This document shows positions 1 to 6,117 of a DNA stretch of 6,128 nt, piece after piece. The DNA is from Proteiniphilum sp. (GTDB lineage Bacteria; Bacteroidota; Bacteroidia; Bacteroidales; Dysgonomonadaceae), in assembly GCA_016649795.1 (NCBI GenBank), contig JAENWZ010000140.1:1-6128 (forward strand). The letters run 5' to 3'. Within the stretch, counting starts at the first letter, position 1, and each line of letters begins with the position of its first letter. The notes beneath the pieces were generated by a model. The model searched no databases and was not told the DNA's origin. It worked only from the letters and a program-made list of their open reading frames with translations. A program made the translations under genes and the position numbers.

Positions 1-1815
1 AAAGGGAGGAACAAGTATTACATGCTTCCCCTGTTGCTGGGAATTATCGGCATTCTCTATCAGTTGCGGCTGAAAGAAAAGGGATTACAGAGCTTCGCTA
101 TCGTCTTCCTGCTCTTCTTCATGACAGGGCTGGCCATTATCCTCTATCTTAATCAAACGCCGTTTGAACCGCGTGAACGTGATTATGCCTATTCCGGCTC
201 ATTCTATGCCTTCTCCATCTGGGTGGGAATGGGTGTAGCCGGCATCAGCCTCTTTCTGAGAAAATATATAAGGAACACAACCGCCGCAACAGCACTGGCC
301 ACGTCAGTTTCCCTCCTGGTACCCATACAGATGGCATCACAGAACTGGGACGATCATGACCGCTCAGGAAGAACGCTGGCACGCGACACAGGGATGAACT
401 ACCTGAGCAGTGTCGGACCCAATGGTATCGTCTTCACCAACGGCGATAATGACACCTACCCCCTCTGGTACGTGCAGGAAACTGAAGGGTTCCGCACCGA
501 CGTACGGGTCACCAACCTTAGCTTCCTGCAAACGGAATGGTACGTCGATCAGCTTTTGCGTCAGGCATATGAATCGGAACCACTCCCCATCAAGTGGTCA
601 CAACCCGCCTACTATGGTGAATTGGGTACAGCCGCCTTCGTCCTTACCAAAGAGGAGATAGAGAACGTGTTGCGTCAAAACAATATTCCACAGGTTTCAT
701 TCGGCTCCTACTACGATATCAACGCTTTCAGAGATACCCTCTCACTGAAACAGACAATGGAGAACCTGAGAACGGGGCAGCAAAGCAAACCTAAAAACCC
801 GTTCAGTACAGGTGAGACACAGATCATACCGGGAAATGTGCTGACACTCGACGTAGACAGCGCCAGCGTAGATTGGGAAGTACTCCATGCCAAACCGGGC
901 AACAAGATGTACATCAACCTGAAGGATAAATCGGCTATCTATCGTCAGGAGCTGATGATACTGGAGATGATCAGCAATATCAACGATGACAACTGGGAGC
1001 GATCCATCCATTTCGCTACCACCATCACTCCCAACCTCTATATGAATCTGAAGGAAAGTAACTTCTCTCTCAATGGGCTCACCTACCAGGTGGTGCCCGG
1101 CACACCACTCAGCAGTGGTGTCAACACCGAAGCGGCCTACGACAATATGATGAATAAATTCAGATGGGGTGGATTGGAGAATGATCCCGATATCTATCTC
1201 GATGAGACCGGCAGGAGAATGATCTCCACCTTCCGTCTCTATTTTACTCATCTTGTCAATGCACTGATTGAGGAGGGGCAGAACGAAAAGGCACTGGCAA
1301 CCCTCGACAAGGCCAACACGATGATGCCCTCCTCTGCTGTAGCCTACGGTACCGACGGTCTCATGTTCGCAAGAGCCTATTACCGCCTGGGTGAAAAAGA
1401 GAAAGCCGAGGCGATTATCACAGAGATTAGCAACAGGATCAACGGCAACCTCGACTGGTTTGCCCGCCTGAAACCGCTGCAGATATCGAACACGCTCTCC
1501 GATGTGGTGTATAACAACATCAACCCCTTGTTGCTCATCACAACCATTAATAAGCAATACGACAAGGAGAAATACAAGGTGATGGTTGATGACCTGTTAC
1601 AGCGTGCTCAGTTCTTTTACACGCAGGGAATCTCCTACGTGGGTGATATCATCCTGAAAGAGATCACCGACAGCTCCGTGCGCGGATTCTATTCACTGCC
1701 TCCGGAAGATACGCTGGCACGCGTGTCTGAAGAAGAGACAATGAAAAAAGCACTCAACATGATGCAACAGTTCAGTCCCCGTTTGCTGGAACAGTACAGC
1801 ACATCAACAGAATAA
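1..1815 (+). CDS. DUF2723 / GT117-family membrane protein, C-terminal part (5' end cut by window)
   Basis: The reading frame is open from base 1 through seven codons before the first ATG at 22, and family members run to roughly 1,000 residues or more, so the true start lies left of the window. Numbering from the ATG at 22, four hydrophobic segments are visible (about 1-18, 25-44, 61-80, 88-105), followed by a long soluble region that is probably extracytoplasmic. Family-like motifs are FEPRERDYAYSGSFYAF (48-64) and the stretch around FTNGDNDTYPLWY (138-150) continuing to EGFRTDVRVTNLS (155-167). Residues about 405-472 form TPR-like helical pairs (NEKALATLDKA, LGEKEKAEAI). The family is annotated as GT-C-like glycosyltransferase 117, with the conserved DUF2723 domain in the N-terminal membrane part, which is not in this window. 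A role in transferring a sugar to envelope protein or glycan is inferred; donor and acceptor are unknown. A deacetylase gene follows after 77 nt. No frameshift or internal stop is seen. Confidence 0.9.
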   Translation, partial: KGRNKYYMLPLLLGIIGILYQLRLKEKGLQSFAIVFLLFFMTGLAIILYLNQTPFEPRERDYAYSGSFYAFSIWVGMGVAGISLFLRKYIRNTTAATALATSVSLLVPIQMASQNWDDHDRSGRTLARDTGMNYLSSVGPNGIVFTNGDNDTYPLWYVQETEGFRTDVRVTNLSFLQTEWYVDQLLRQAYESEPLPIKWSQPAYYGELGTAAFVLTKEEIENVLRQNNIPQVSFGSYYDINAFRDTLSLKQTMENLRTGQQSKPKNPFSTGETQIIPGNVLTLDVDSASVDWEVLHAKPGNKMYINLKDKSAIYRQELMILEMISNINDDNWERSIHFATTITPNLYMNLKESNFSLNGLTYQVVPGTPLSSGVNTEAAYDNMMNKFRWGGLENDPDIYLDETGRRMISTFRLYFTHLVNALIEEGQNEKALATLDKANTMMPSSAVAYGTDGLMFARAYYRLGEKEKAEAIITEISNRINGNLDWFARLKPLQISNTLSDVVYNNINPLLLITTINKQYDKEKYKVMVDDLLQRAQFFYTQGISYVGDIILKEITDSSVRGFYSLPPEDTLARVSEEETMKKALNMMQQFSPRLLEQYSTSTE

Positions 1816-1821
1816 ATCAGC

Positions 1822-1900
1822 ATAAGCATGCAGCCCTGCAATAAAACAGGGCCGCATACCTATGTCAATGCGCAACCCGACAAATTGCACTTATGCTTAT
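1822..1900 (+). repeat. Inverted repeat pairing the intergenic leader with the deacetylase start codon
   Basis: ATAAGCAT at 1822-1829 is the exact reverse complement of ATGCTTAT at 1893-1900, whose first three bases are the start codon of the deacetylase. A G-U pair (1830/1892) could extend the stem to nine pairs. In RNA this would bury the start codon and enclose a loop of about 60 nt that holds a second, GC-rich hairpin. The repeat is seen directly; a regulatory role is inference, and two of its bases compete with the inner hairpin. Confidence 0.4.
1828..1857 (+). other. GC-rich hairpin between the DUF2723 and deacetylase genes
   Basis: GCCCTG (1833-1838) pairs perfectly with CAGGGC (1847-1852) around the 8-nt loop CAATAAAA. 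Beyond one A/C mismatch the stem continues with ATGC (1828-1831) against GCAT (1854-1857). The hairpin starts 12 nt after the DUF2723 stop codon. No T-run follows it (next bases ACCTATG), so it is not a convincing intrinsic terminator. It could be an RNA processing or stability element, or a partial attenuator. Confidence 0.5.
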
Positions 1901-2513
1901 TGAACAACCTCCTATTCTATACAGGATATTATATCCTAAATCGCTGTGGCGCATCAGGGTACCTGCTCAAAAAACGGTCTACCTCACTTTTGATGATGGG
2001 CCCATACCCGAGGTAACACCATGGGTGCTCGATCTGCTCGACAGCTACAAGGTGAAAGCCACCTTTTTCTGTGTGGGAGATAATGTACGTAAATATCCCG
2101 ACATTTACCGCCTGCTGCTTGAGAGAGGACACGCAACAGGTAATCACACCTTTCATCATATACAGGGATGGAAAAACAGCACCTCTTTTCTGCTGGAGAA
2201 CACGGACAAAGCAGGCGAGATGATCAATTCAAGGCTATTCCGCCCCCCACACGGACATATGCGCGTTCCGCAGAACAGGAAGTTACTAAAAGCAGGCTAC
2301 AGCGTGGTGATGTGGGATGTGGTCACCCGCGACTACAGCCGCTTTATGACACCCCAAGAGGTACTGCAAAATGTAAAGAAATACACACGCGACGGCTCCA
2401 TCATCGTGTTCCATGACTCTCTGAAGGCGGAAAAGAATATGAAGTACGCCCTGCCGCGCGCCATCGAATGGCTGCAAAACGAAGGTTACACCTTCGCTTT
2501 GATTCCAGAATAA
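1893..2513 (+). CDS. NodB-fold polysaccharide deacetylase (carbohydrate esterase 4 type)
   Basis: This 206-residue protein carries all main NodB/CE4 motifs in order. TFDDGP (32-37) supplies the presumed catalytic base D34 and metal ligand D35. HTFHH (85-89) supplies metal ligands H85 and H89. RPPHG (117-121) matches the RxPxG groove motif. WDVVTRDY (141-148) stands at the position of the usual DxxDW motif, with Y for W. IVFHDS (171-176) supplies the catalytic H174. The family removes N- or O-acetyl groups from sugars in chitin-like oligomers, peptidoglycan or exopolysaccharide using a divalent metal; the substrate here cannot be read. There is no clear signal peptide or membrane anchor, so the protein may be cytoplasmic or exported by a nonclassical route. 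The ATG at 1893 is the only in-frame start before the fold begins, and no Shine-Dalgarno sequence precedes it. It lies 77 nt after the DUF2723 gene on the same strand, which suggests a shared glycan-modification role. Confidence 0.93.
   Translation: MLIEQPPILYRILYPKSLWRIRVPAQKTVYLTFDDGPIPEVTPWVLDLLDSYKVKATFFCVGDNVRKYPDIYRLLLERGHATGNHTFHHIQGWKNSTSFLLENTDKAGEMINSRLFRPPHGHMRVPQNRKLLKAGYSVVMWDVVTRDYSRFMTPQEVLQNVKKYTRDGSIIVFHDSLKAEKNMKYALPRAIEWLQNEGYTFALIPE
2480..2496 (+). terminator. Hairpin inside the 3' end of the deacetylase gene, weak terminator candidate
   Basis: CGAAGGT (2480-2486) and ACCTTCG (2490-2496) form a perfect 7-bp stem around the 3-nt loop TAC. The bases CTTTGATT follow, which is only a poor T-run. 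It lies within the last 12 codons, so codon choice alone may explain it. A second, weaker stem with a G-T pair (2515-2519 with 2525-2529) follows the stop codon. Together they are the only terminator-like structures before the ABC transporter promoter. Confidence 0.25.
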
Positions 2514-2569
2514 GGGGGATACCTTCTCCGGGAATATAAATCAATCAATAAAAATCATCATTTCGGTTA

Positions 2570-2617
2570 AATATTGTTAATAATATTGTATTTTATAGTA
2601 TTATGTATTGCATAGTA
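2570..2617. repeat. Short direct repeats upstream of the exporter promoter
   Basis: AATATTGT occurs at 2570-2577 and again at 2582-2589, a 12-bp step, just upstream of the promoter. ATAGTA occurs at 2595-2600 and 2612-2617, a 17-bp step, flanking the -33 box. Either pair could be half-sites for a regulator. The region is so AT-rich that such matches also arise by chance, so this is recorded only as a possible operator. Confidence 0.2.
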
Positions 2618-2638
2618 CACTGCTTTAGCATACATTTG
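2607..2638 (+). promoter_or_regulatory. Bacteroidota-type -33/-7 promoter for the ABC exporter genes
   Basis: TACATTTG (2631-2638) fits the Bacteroidota -7 consensus TAnnTTTG exactly. ATTG (2607-2610) lies 20 nt upstream and fits the TTTG-type -33 box in three of four bases, at the usual spacing of 19-21 nt. Transcription would start near 2643-2646, giving an untranslated leader of roughly 75-80 nt before the ATPase start at 2722. It sits in a strongly AT-rich 208-nt spacer (2514-2721) that otherwise contains no gene. The match is seen directly; activity is inferred. Confidence 0.65.
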
Positions 2639-2721
2639 TGCCATTAAATAAAAAAAACGTCAATTATGTAACGGATCCAATCAAGAAATAGTCTTATTGG
2701 AATCAACTAAAATAGATACAA

Positions 2722-3435
2722 ATGATCCACATACGCCAACTTCACAAATCGTATCACACAGAATCATTGTCACTCCACGTTCTTAAGGGAATCAATCTTG
2801 ATATTGAAGCCGGTGAATACGTTTCAGTAACAGGTGCATCCGGTTCAGGGAAATCCACACTGCTCAATATACTGGGTATACTCGACTCTTACGACCAGGG
2901 CGATTATCATCTCAACGGATCACTGATAAAAAACCTCAGCGAGAAGGAGGCAGCGGTCTATCGCAATGAAATGATCGGCTTTGTCTTCCAGTCGTTCAAC
3001 CTCATAAACTTTAAGAATGCGCTGGAGAATGTGGCGCTCCCGCTCTATTACAAGAAAGTGAGCCGCAAGAAACGCAACATCATCGCCATGGAGCATCTCG
3101 ATAAAATGGGACTGAGAGACTGGTCAAAACATCTGCCGAGTGAGCTCTCGGGAGGACAGAAACAACGTGTTGCCATTGCCCGTGCCATGATCGCCAATCC
3201 CAAAGTGATCCTTGCCGATGAACCTACCGGCGCACTCGACAGTACGACAACCCTGGAGGTGATGGATGTGCTGACCAATCTCAACAGAGAAGGTATCACT
3301 ACGATTATCGTCACACATGAACAATCGGTTTCAGACGCTACAAACCGCATCATCCATCTGAAAGACGGGATGATTGAATATGAAACACGCAAGAACAACG
3401 GTGTGCATGCTACCATCCAACCTGTAAACTTCTAA
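2722..3435 (+). CDS. MacB/LolD-type ABC transporter ATP-binding protein
   Basis: This 237-residue protein is a complete ABC ATPase and the energy-coupling subunit of the exporter encoded with the next two genes; it acts on the cytoplasmic face of the inner membrane. Motifs in order are Walker A GASGSGKST (38-46, K44 binding phosphate), Q-loop Q90 in FVFQSFN, signature LSGGQ (142-146), Walker B VILADEP (162-168) with catalytic E167, D-loop ALD (171-173) and switch H199 in IVTHE. The ADEPTGALDS context and the length fit the MacB/LolD/FtsE-like exporter branch. No key residue is missing. The start at 2722 is fixed by an in-frame TAG nine nt upstream; no Shine-Dalgarno sequence is seen. Permease 1 begins 5 nt after the stop codon, so the two are surely co-transcribed. 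The roughly 18-residue polar tail after the core fold is unremarkable. Substrate cannot be read from the ATPase. Confidence 0.97.
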   Translation: MIHIRQLHKSYHTESLSLHVLKGINLDIEAGEYVSVTGASGSGKSTLLNILGILDSYDQGDYHLNGSLIKNLSEKEAAVYRNEMIGFVFQSFNLINFKNALENVALPLYYKKVSRKKRNIIAMEHLDKMGLRDWSKHLPSELSGGQKQRVAIARAMIANPKVILADEPTGALDSTTTLEVMDVLTNLNREGITTIIVTHEQSVSDATNRIIHLKDGMIEYETRKNNGVHATIQPVNF

Positions 3436-3440
3436 GTTGT

Positions 3441-4703
3441 ATGAGAGATCAGTTTCAGGAGATATTCGATACGCTGAAAAAGAACAAGCTGCGTACCACG
3501 CTTACAGGATTATCGGTTTCGTGGGGGATATTCATCCTCATCGTACTGCTGGGAGCCGGCAACGGTCTGAAGAACGGAGTGATGCAGAACTTCAGCTCCA
3601 GGGCTGTGAACAGCATCAACCTATGGTCGGGCACCACCTCAATGCCGCACAACGGTCTGAAATCGGGACGTCAACTGGCGTTTACAGAAAACGAAGTGGA
3701 TGCCATCAATAATCAAGTGGAAGAGAGCCGTCTCATCACCGCCAGGTACAACACCTCCCAAACCATCTCTTACGAATCAGAATATGGCTCCTACGGATTG
3801 AGAGGGGTGATGCCCAACTATTTAGACATCGAGAAACTGCTGATCCACCCGGGGGATGGACGTTTCATCAATGAGCTGGACATGAAAGAGAAGAACAAGG
3901 TAATCGTGCTGGATCAGAAGATCGCCGAGGTCCTCTTTAAAAATGAACAGCCCCTGGGAAAGCAAGTGAAAGTGGGGCAGGTCATGTTCAAGGTGGTTGG
4001 CATCAACGCCAAAAAAGAACAATATGGAGGATCCAACGCATATATTCCCTTCTCCACTGCCCAGGCCATCTACAATCCACGACGCAAGTTCTGGCAGATC
4101 ACCTTCACTGTCGACGGACTGACAACAAAGACCGAGAACGACCGATTCAACGAATCGCTCAGAGGAATGATGGGACAACGGCTTAATTTCAATCCGGAGG
4201 ATCAGCAGGCACTATATATCTACAATGCTCAATCGGAATACGTGGAAACAATAAAAATCTTCGGTGGAATCACCTTCTTTGTCACCATCATCGGCATCCT
4301 AACCCTTATCGCCGGCATTGTGGGGGTAAGTAACATTATGCTGGTATCGGTGAAGGAACGTACCCGTGAAATTGGCATCCGTAAAGCCATTGGAGCCACA
4401 CCACTATCCATCCTGAAGACCATTATTATGGAATCGATTTTCATCACCACCATTTTCGGATATATGGGTATGCTGATGGGGATCGGCCTTACCGAACTGG
4501 TTAACTTCTTTATGGTACAGACTGCCAACGGGAAACCGGTCACAGACGAACCACAGATGTCCATATTCACCAATCCCACGGTTGACATCGGTTATGCGAT
4601 CTTCGCAACGGTTGTACTGATCTTTGCAGGCGTGATTGCCGGCTATCTCCCCGCCCGAAAAGCGGTCCGTGTCCAACCCATTGAAGCAATGAGACAGGAG
4701 TGA
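3441..4703 (+). CDS. MacB-type ABC transporter permease 1 (MacB_PCD + FtsX domains)
   Basis: This 420-residue permease has the MacB topology of four membrane segments: TM1 about 19-40, a large periplasmic domain about 41-272, then TM2 about 273-301, TM3 about 328-357 and TM4 about 383-405. The FtsX-family signature runs from GVSNIMLVSV (295-304) through KERTREIGIRKAIGATP (305-321), the cytoplasmic coupling helix that contacts the ATPase. The C-terminus GYLPARKAVRVQPIEAMR (401-418) is also typical. Such permeases move the periplasmic domain mechanically to push substrates (drugs, peptides, lipoproteins, siderophores) through an adaptor and an outer-membrane channel; the substrate here is unknown. 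The ATPase ends 5 nt upstream, and a paralogous permease lies 164 nt downstream. It contains no cysteine, unlike permease 2. In E. coli MacB the ATPase and permease are fused; here they are separate. The stop codon TGA is also the first unit of a short tandem array. LolC/LolE is less likely because the coupling region matches MacB. Confidence 0.95.
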   Translation: MRDQFQEIFDTLKKNKLRTTLTGLSVSWGIFILIVLLGAGNGLKNGVMQNFSSRAVNSINLWSGTTSMPHNGLKSGRQLAFTENEVDAINNQVEESRLITARYNTSQTISYESEYGSYGLRGVMPNYLDIEKLLIHPGDGRFINELDMKEKNKVIVLDQKIAEVLFKNEQPLGKQVKVGQVMFKVVGINAKKEQYGGSNAYIPFSTAQAIYNPRRKFWQITFTVDGLTTKTENDRFNESLRGMMGQRLNFNPEDQQALYIYNAQSEYVETIKIFGGITFFVTIIGILTLIAGIVGVSNIMLVSVKERTREIGIRKAIGATPLSILKTIIMESIFITTIFGYMGMLMGIGLTELVNFFMVQTANGKPVTDEPQMSIFTNPTVDIGYAIFATVVLIFAGVIAGYLPARKAVRVQPIEAMRQE

Positions 4704-4748
4704 TTAGTTGATTAGCTGATTTGAGAATGTGCTGATTTGAGGATAATA
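4701..4748 (+). repeat. Degenerate octamer tandem array, TGATTTGA type
   Basis: Six 8-bp units can be laid out in register: TGATTAGT at 4701, TGATTAGC at 4709, TGATTTGA at 4717, GAATGTGC at 4725, TGATTTGA at 4733 and GGATAATA at 4741. A 10-bp direct repeat CTGATTTGAG recurs exactly at 4716 and 4732. The first unit contains the TGA stop codon of permease 1, so the array begins exactly where coding ends. Confidence 0.7.
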
Positions 4749-4762
4749 GTTCTTGGTTCAAA

Positions 4763-4794
4763 GTTAATACGTTAGTAAGTTTATACGTTTATAC
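4763..4794 (+). repeat. Octamer tandem array, GTTTATAC type
   Basis: Four contiguous 8-bp units are seen: GTTAATAC at 4763, GTTAGTAA at 4771, GTTTATAC at 4779 and GTTTATAC at 4787. The last two are identical. A short A/T run with an AAATA pentamer pattern (4795-4807) separates it from the next array. Confidence 0.75.
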
Positions 4795-4807
4795 AAATAA
4801 AATAAAA

Positions 4808-4864
4808 AGCTGAAAGCTGACCGCTGATAGCTTACAGCTTAGAACTGAAAAACTGACAACTGAC
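4808..4864 (+). repeat. Heptamer tandem array, AGCTGAC type, abutting the permease 2 start
   Basis: Eight 7-bp units are seen: AGCTGAA at 4808, AGCTGAC at 4815, CGCTGAT at 4822, AGCTTAC at 4829, AGCTTAG at 4836, AACTGAA at 4843, then one extra A at 4850, and AACTGAC at 4851 and 4858. The array ends three bases (AAT) before the ATG of permease 2, so it fills the position where a ribosome-binding region would lie. Units drift from AGCTGA-like on the left to AACTGA-like on the right. There is no spacer structure, so this is not a CRISPR array. Confidence 0.85.
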
Positions 4865-4867
4865 AAT

Positions 4868-6115
4868 ATGTTCGACTTAGACAGATGGCAAGAGATTTGG
4901 ATCACCATCACGCATAACAAATCGAGAAGCGTGCTCACCGCCTTTGGTGTTTTCTGGGGGATGCTGATGCTGGTGCTGATGGTGGGCGCAGGGAATGCGC
5001 TTGAGGAAGGAATGTCTTCACAGATAGAAGGATTCGCCACCAACTCCTGCTTCTTCGCGGCGGAACGCACAACACTCCCCTACCGGGGATTCCGGAAAGG
5101 GAGAAGATGGGATATGACCAACAAAGACATACCCGTTATCAGGGAGAAGGTGAAAGAGCTGCAGTACATTTCGCCTGTTTTATTCGGGGGAGGCAACGAG
5201 AAGAATGTGGTGAGAGGTGAGAAAAACGGCTCCTACCGGGTAAAGGGTTGTTATCCCGAATATGACCTGATAGAGAAGAGCAAAATGCTCTATGGCCGTT
5301 ATGTCAACGACATTGATATCGTGGAGAAAAGAAAAGTGTGTGTCATTGGTGAACGCATCCATGAAGTGCTCTTCCAGAAAGGTGAAGACCCGACAGGAAA
5401 ACAGATCCGCGTAAACGGCATTTACTTCCAGGTGATCGGCGTCGCACGAAGCACCTCCGGTGTCAGCATCGGAGGCCAAACGGCCGAGACAGTGGTACTG
5501 CCCTTCTCCACCATGCAGCAGGCATTCAACCAGGGAAATATCATCCACTTTATGGCAGCGACAGCCAAAGATGGTGTCCCGGTGAAGGTGGTGCAGGATA
5601 AAATCCTGGAAATACTGAAACAGCAGCACCAGATAGCTCCCGACGACAAGGAGGCGGTATTCTCCATGAACATTGAGGAGCAATTCAAGATGTTCAACTA
5701 CCTGGGCATCGGCATCGCCTCGCTCATCTGGTTAGTGGGACTGGGGACACTCCTTGCCGGCGCTATCGGTGTGAGCAACATCATGCTGGTAACGGTACGC
5801 GAACGTACCAGGGAAATAGGTATCAGGCGTGCCCTGGGGGCCACACCCCGCGATATCATCGGACAGATACTCAGCGAAAGCATCGTACTCACGGTGATGG
5901 CCGGACTTATCGGAATTGTGGTGGGTGTAGGACTGTTGCGTGCCACCGGCATAGTGCTGAGTCAGGGTGACCAGTTCTTCAAAGATCCCCAGATCTCATT
6001 CAGCATGGCCATCGGTTCGCTCATCATCCTCATCATAATCGGTACCTTCGCCGGATATATCCCAGCTCAGCGGGCAATGCTGATCAAACCGGTGGAGGCG
6101 ATCAGTGAAGAATAA
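4868..6115 (+). CDS. MacB-type ABC transporter permease 2 (MacB_PCD + FtsX domains)
   Basis: This 415-residue protein is a paralogue of permease 1 with the same layout: TM1 about 21-42, periplasmic domain about 43-277, TM2 about 278-307, TM3 about 334-358, TM4 about 377-399. The coupling region GVSNIMLVTV (301-310) to RERTREIGIRRALGATP (311-327) is almost identical to that of permease 1, as is the C-terminal GYIPAQRAMLIKPVEAI (396-412). Both share a G-x-[KR]-x-GR element early in the periplasmic domain (GFRKGRR here, 74-80). It probably pairs with permease 1 and the single ATPase as a heterodimeric exporter. Three cysteines (C61, C128, C158) lie in the periplasmic domain, where permease 1 has none. 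The ATG at 4868 has no Shine-Dalgarno sequence and follows a heptamer repeat array. The frame upstream is open only to a TGA at 4811 and offers no other ATG, GTG or TTG start. Whether it is transcribed from the promoter at 2607-2638 or from its own is not settled. Confidence 0.95.
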   Translation: MFDLDRWQEIWITITHNKSRSVLTAFGVFWGMLMLVLMVGAGNALEEGMSSQIEGFATNSCFFAAERTTLPYRGFRKGRRWDMTNKDIPVIREKVKELQYISPVLFGGGNEKNVVRGEKNGSYRVKGCYPEYDLIEKSKMLYGRYVNDIDIVEKRKVCVIGERIHEVLFQKGEDPTGKQIRVNGIYFQVIGVARSTSGVSIGGQTAETVVLPFSTMQQAFNQGNIIHFMAATAKDGVPVKVVQDKILEILKQQHQIAPDDKEAVFSMNIEEQFKMFNYLGIGIASLIWLVGLGTLLAGAIGVSNIMLVTVRERTREIGIRRALGATPRDIIGQILSESIVLTVMAGLIGIVVGVGLLRATGIVLSQGDQFFKDPQISFSMAIGSLIILIIIGTFAGYIPAQRAMLIKPVEAISEE

Positions 6116-6117
6116 TC

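Noticed and set aside
22..24. ATG at 22 as the true start of the first gene
   Set aside because: The frame is open to the window edge and the protein would lack the N-terminal part that defines the family, so the gene is treated as truncated by the window.
742..1557. A 271-codon open frame on the minus strand opposite the DUF2723 gene
   Set aside because: It lies wholly inside a well-supported gene with family motifs, its translation has no recognisable domain, and long antisense frames are common opposite such coding sequence.
1828..2016. A 62-codon plus-strand open frame across the hairpin and the deacetylase start
   Set aside because: It is out of frame with the deacetylase, begins inside the hairpin and has no domain; the overlapping deacetylase frame has a full set of active-site motifs.
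2515..2529. Terminator just after the deacetylase stop codon
   Set aside because: The possible stem is only five pairs including a G-T pair, and no T-run follows it.
4701..4867. CRISPR array
   Set aside because: Units are 7-8 bp, contiguous and degenerate, with no unique spacers of constant length and no cas genes.
5180..5683. A 167-codon minus-strand open frame inside permease 2
   Set aside because: It overlaps the periplasmic domain of a clear permease, and its protein looks like a shadow rich in H and L with no motif.
2722..6115. LolCDE lipoprotein-release system
   Set aside because: The ATPase alone would fit, but both permeases carry the GVSNIMLV-ERTREIGIR coupling signature and C-terminus typical of MacB-type permeases.
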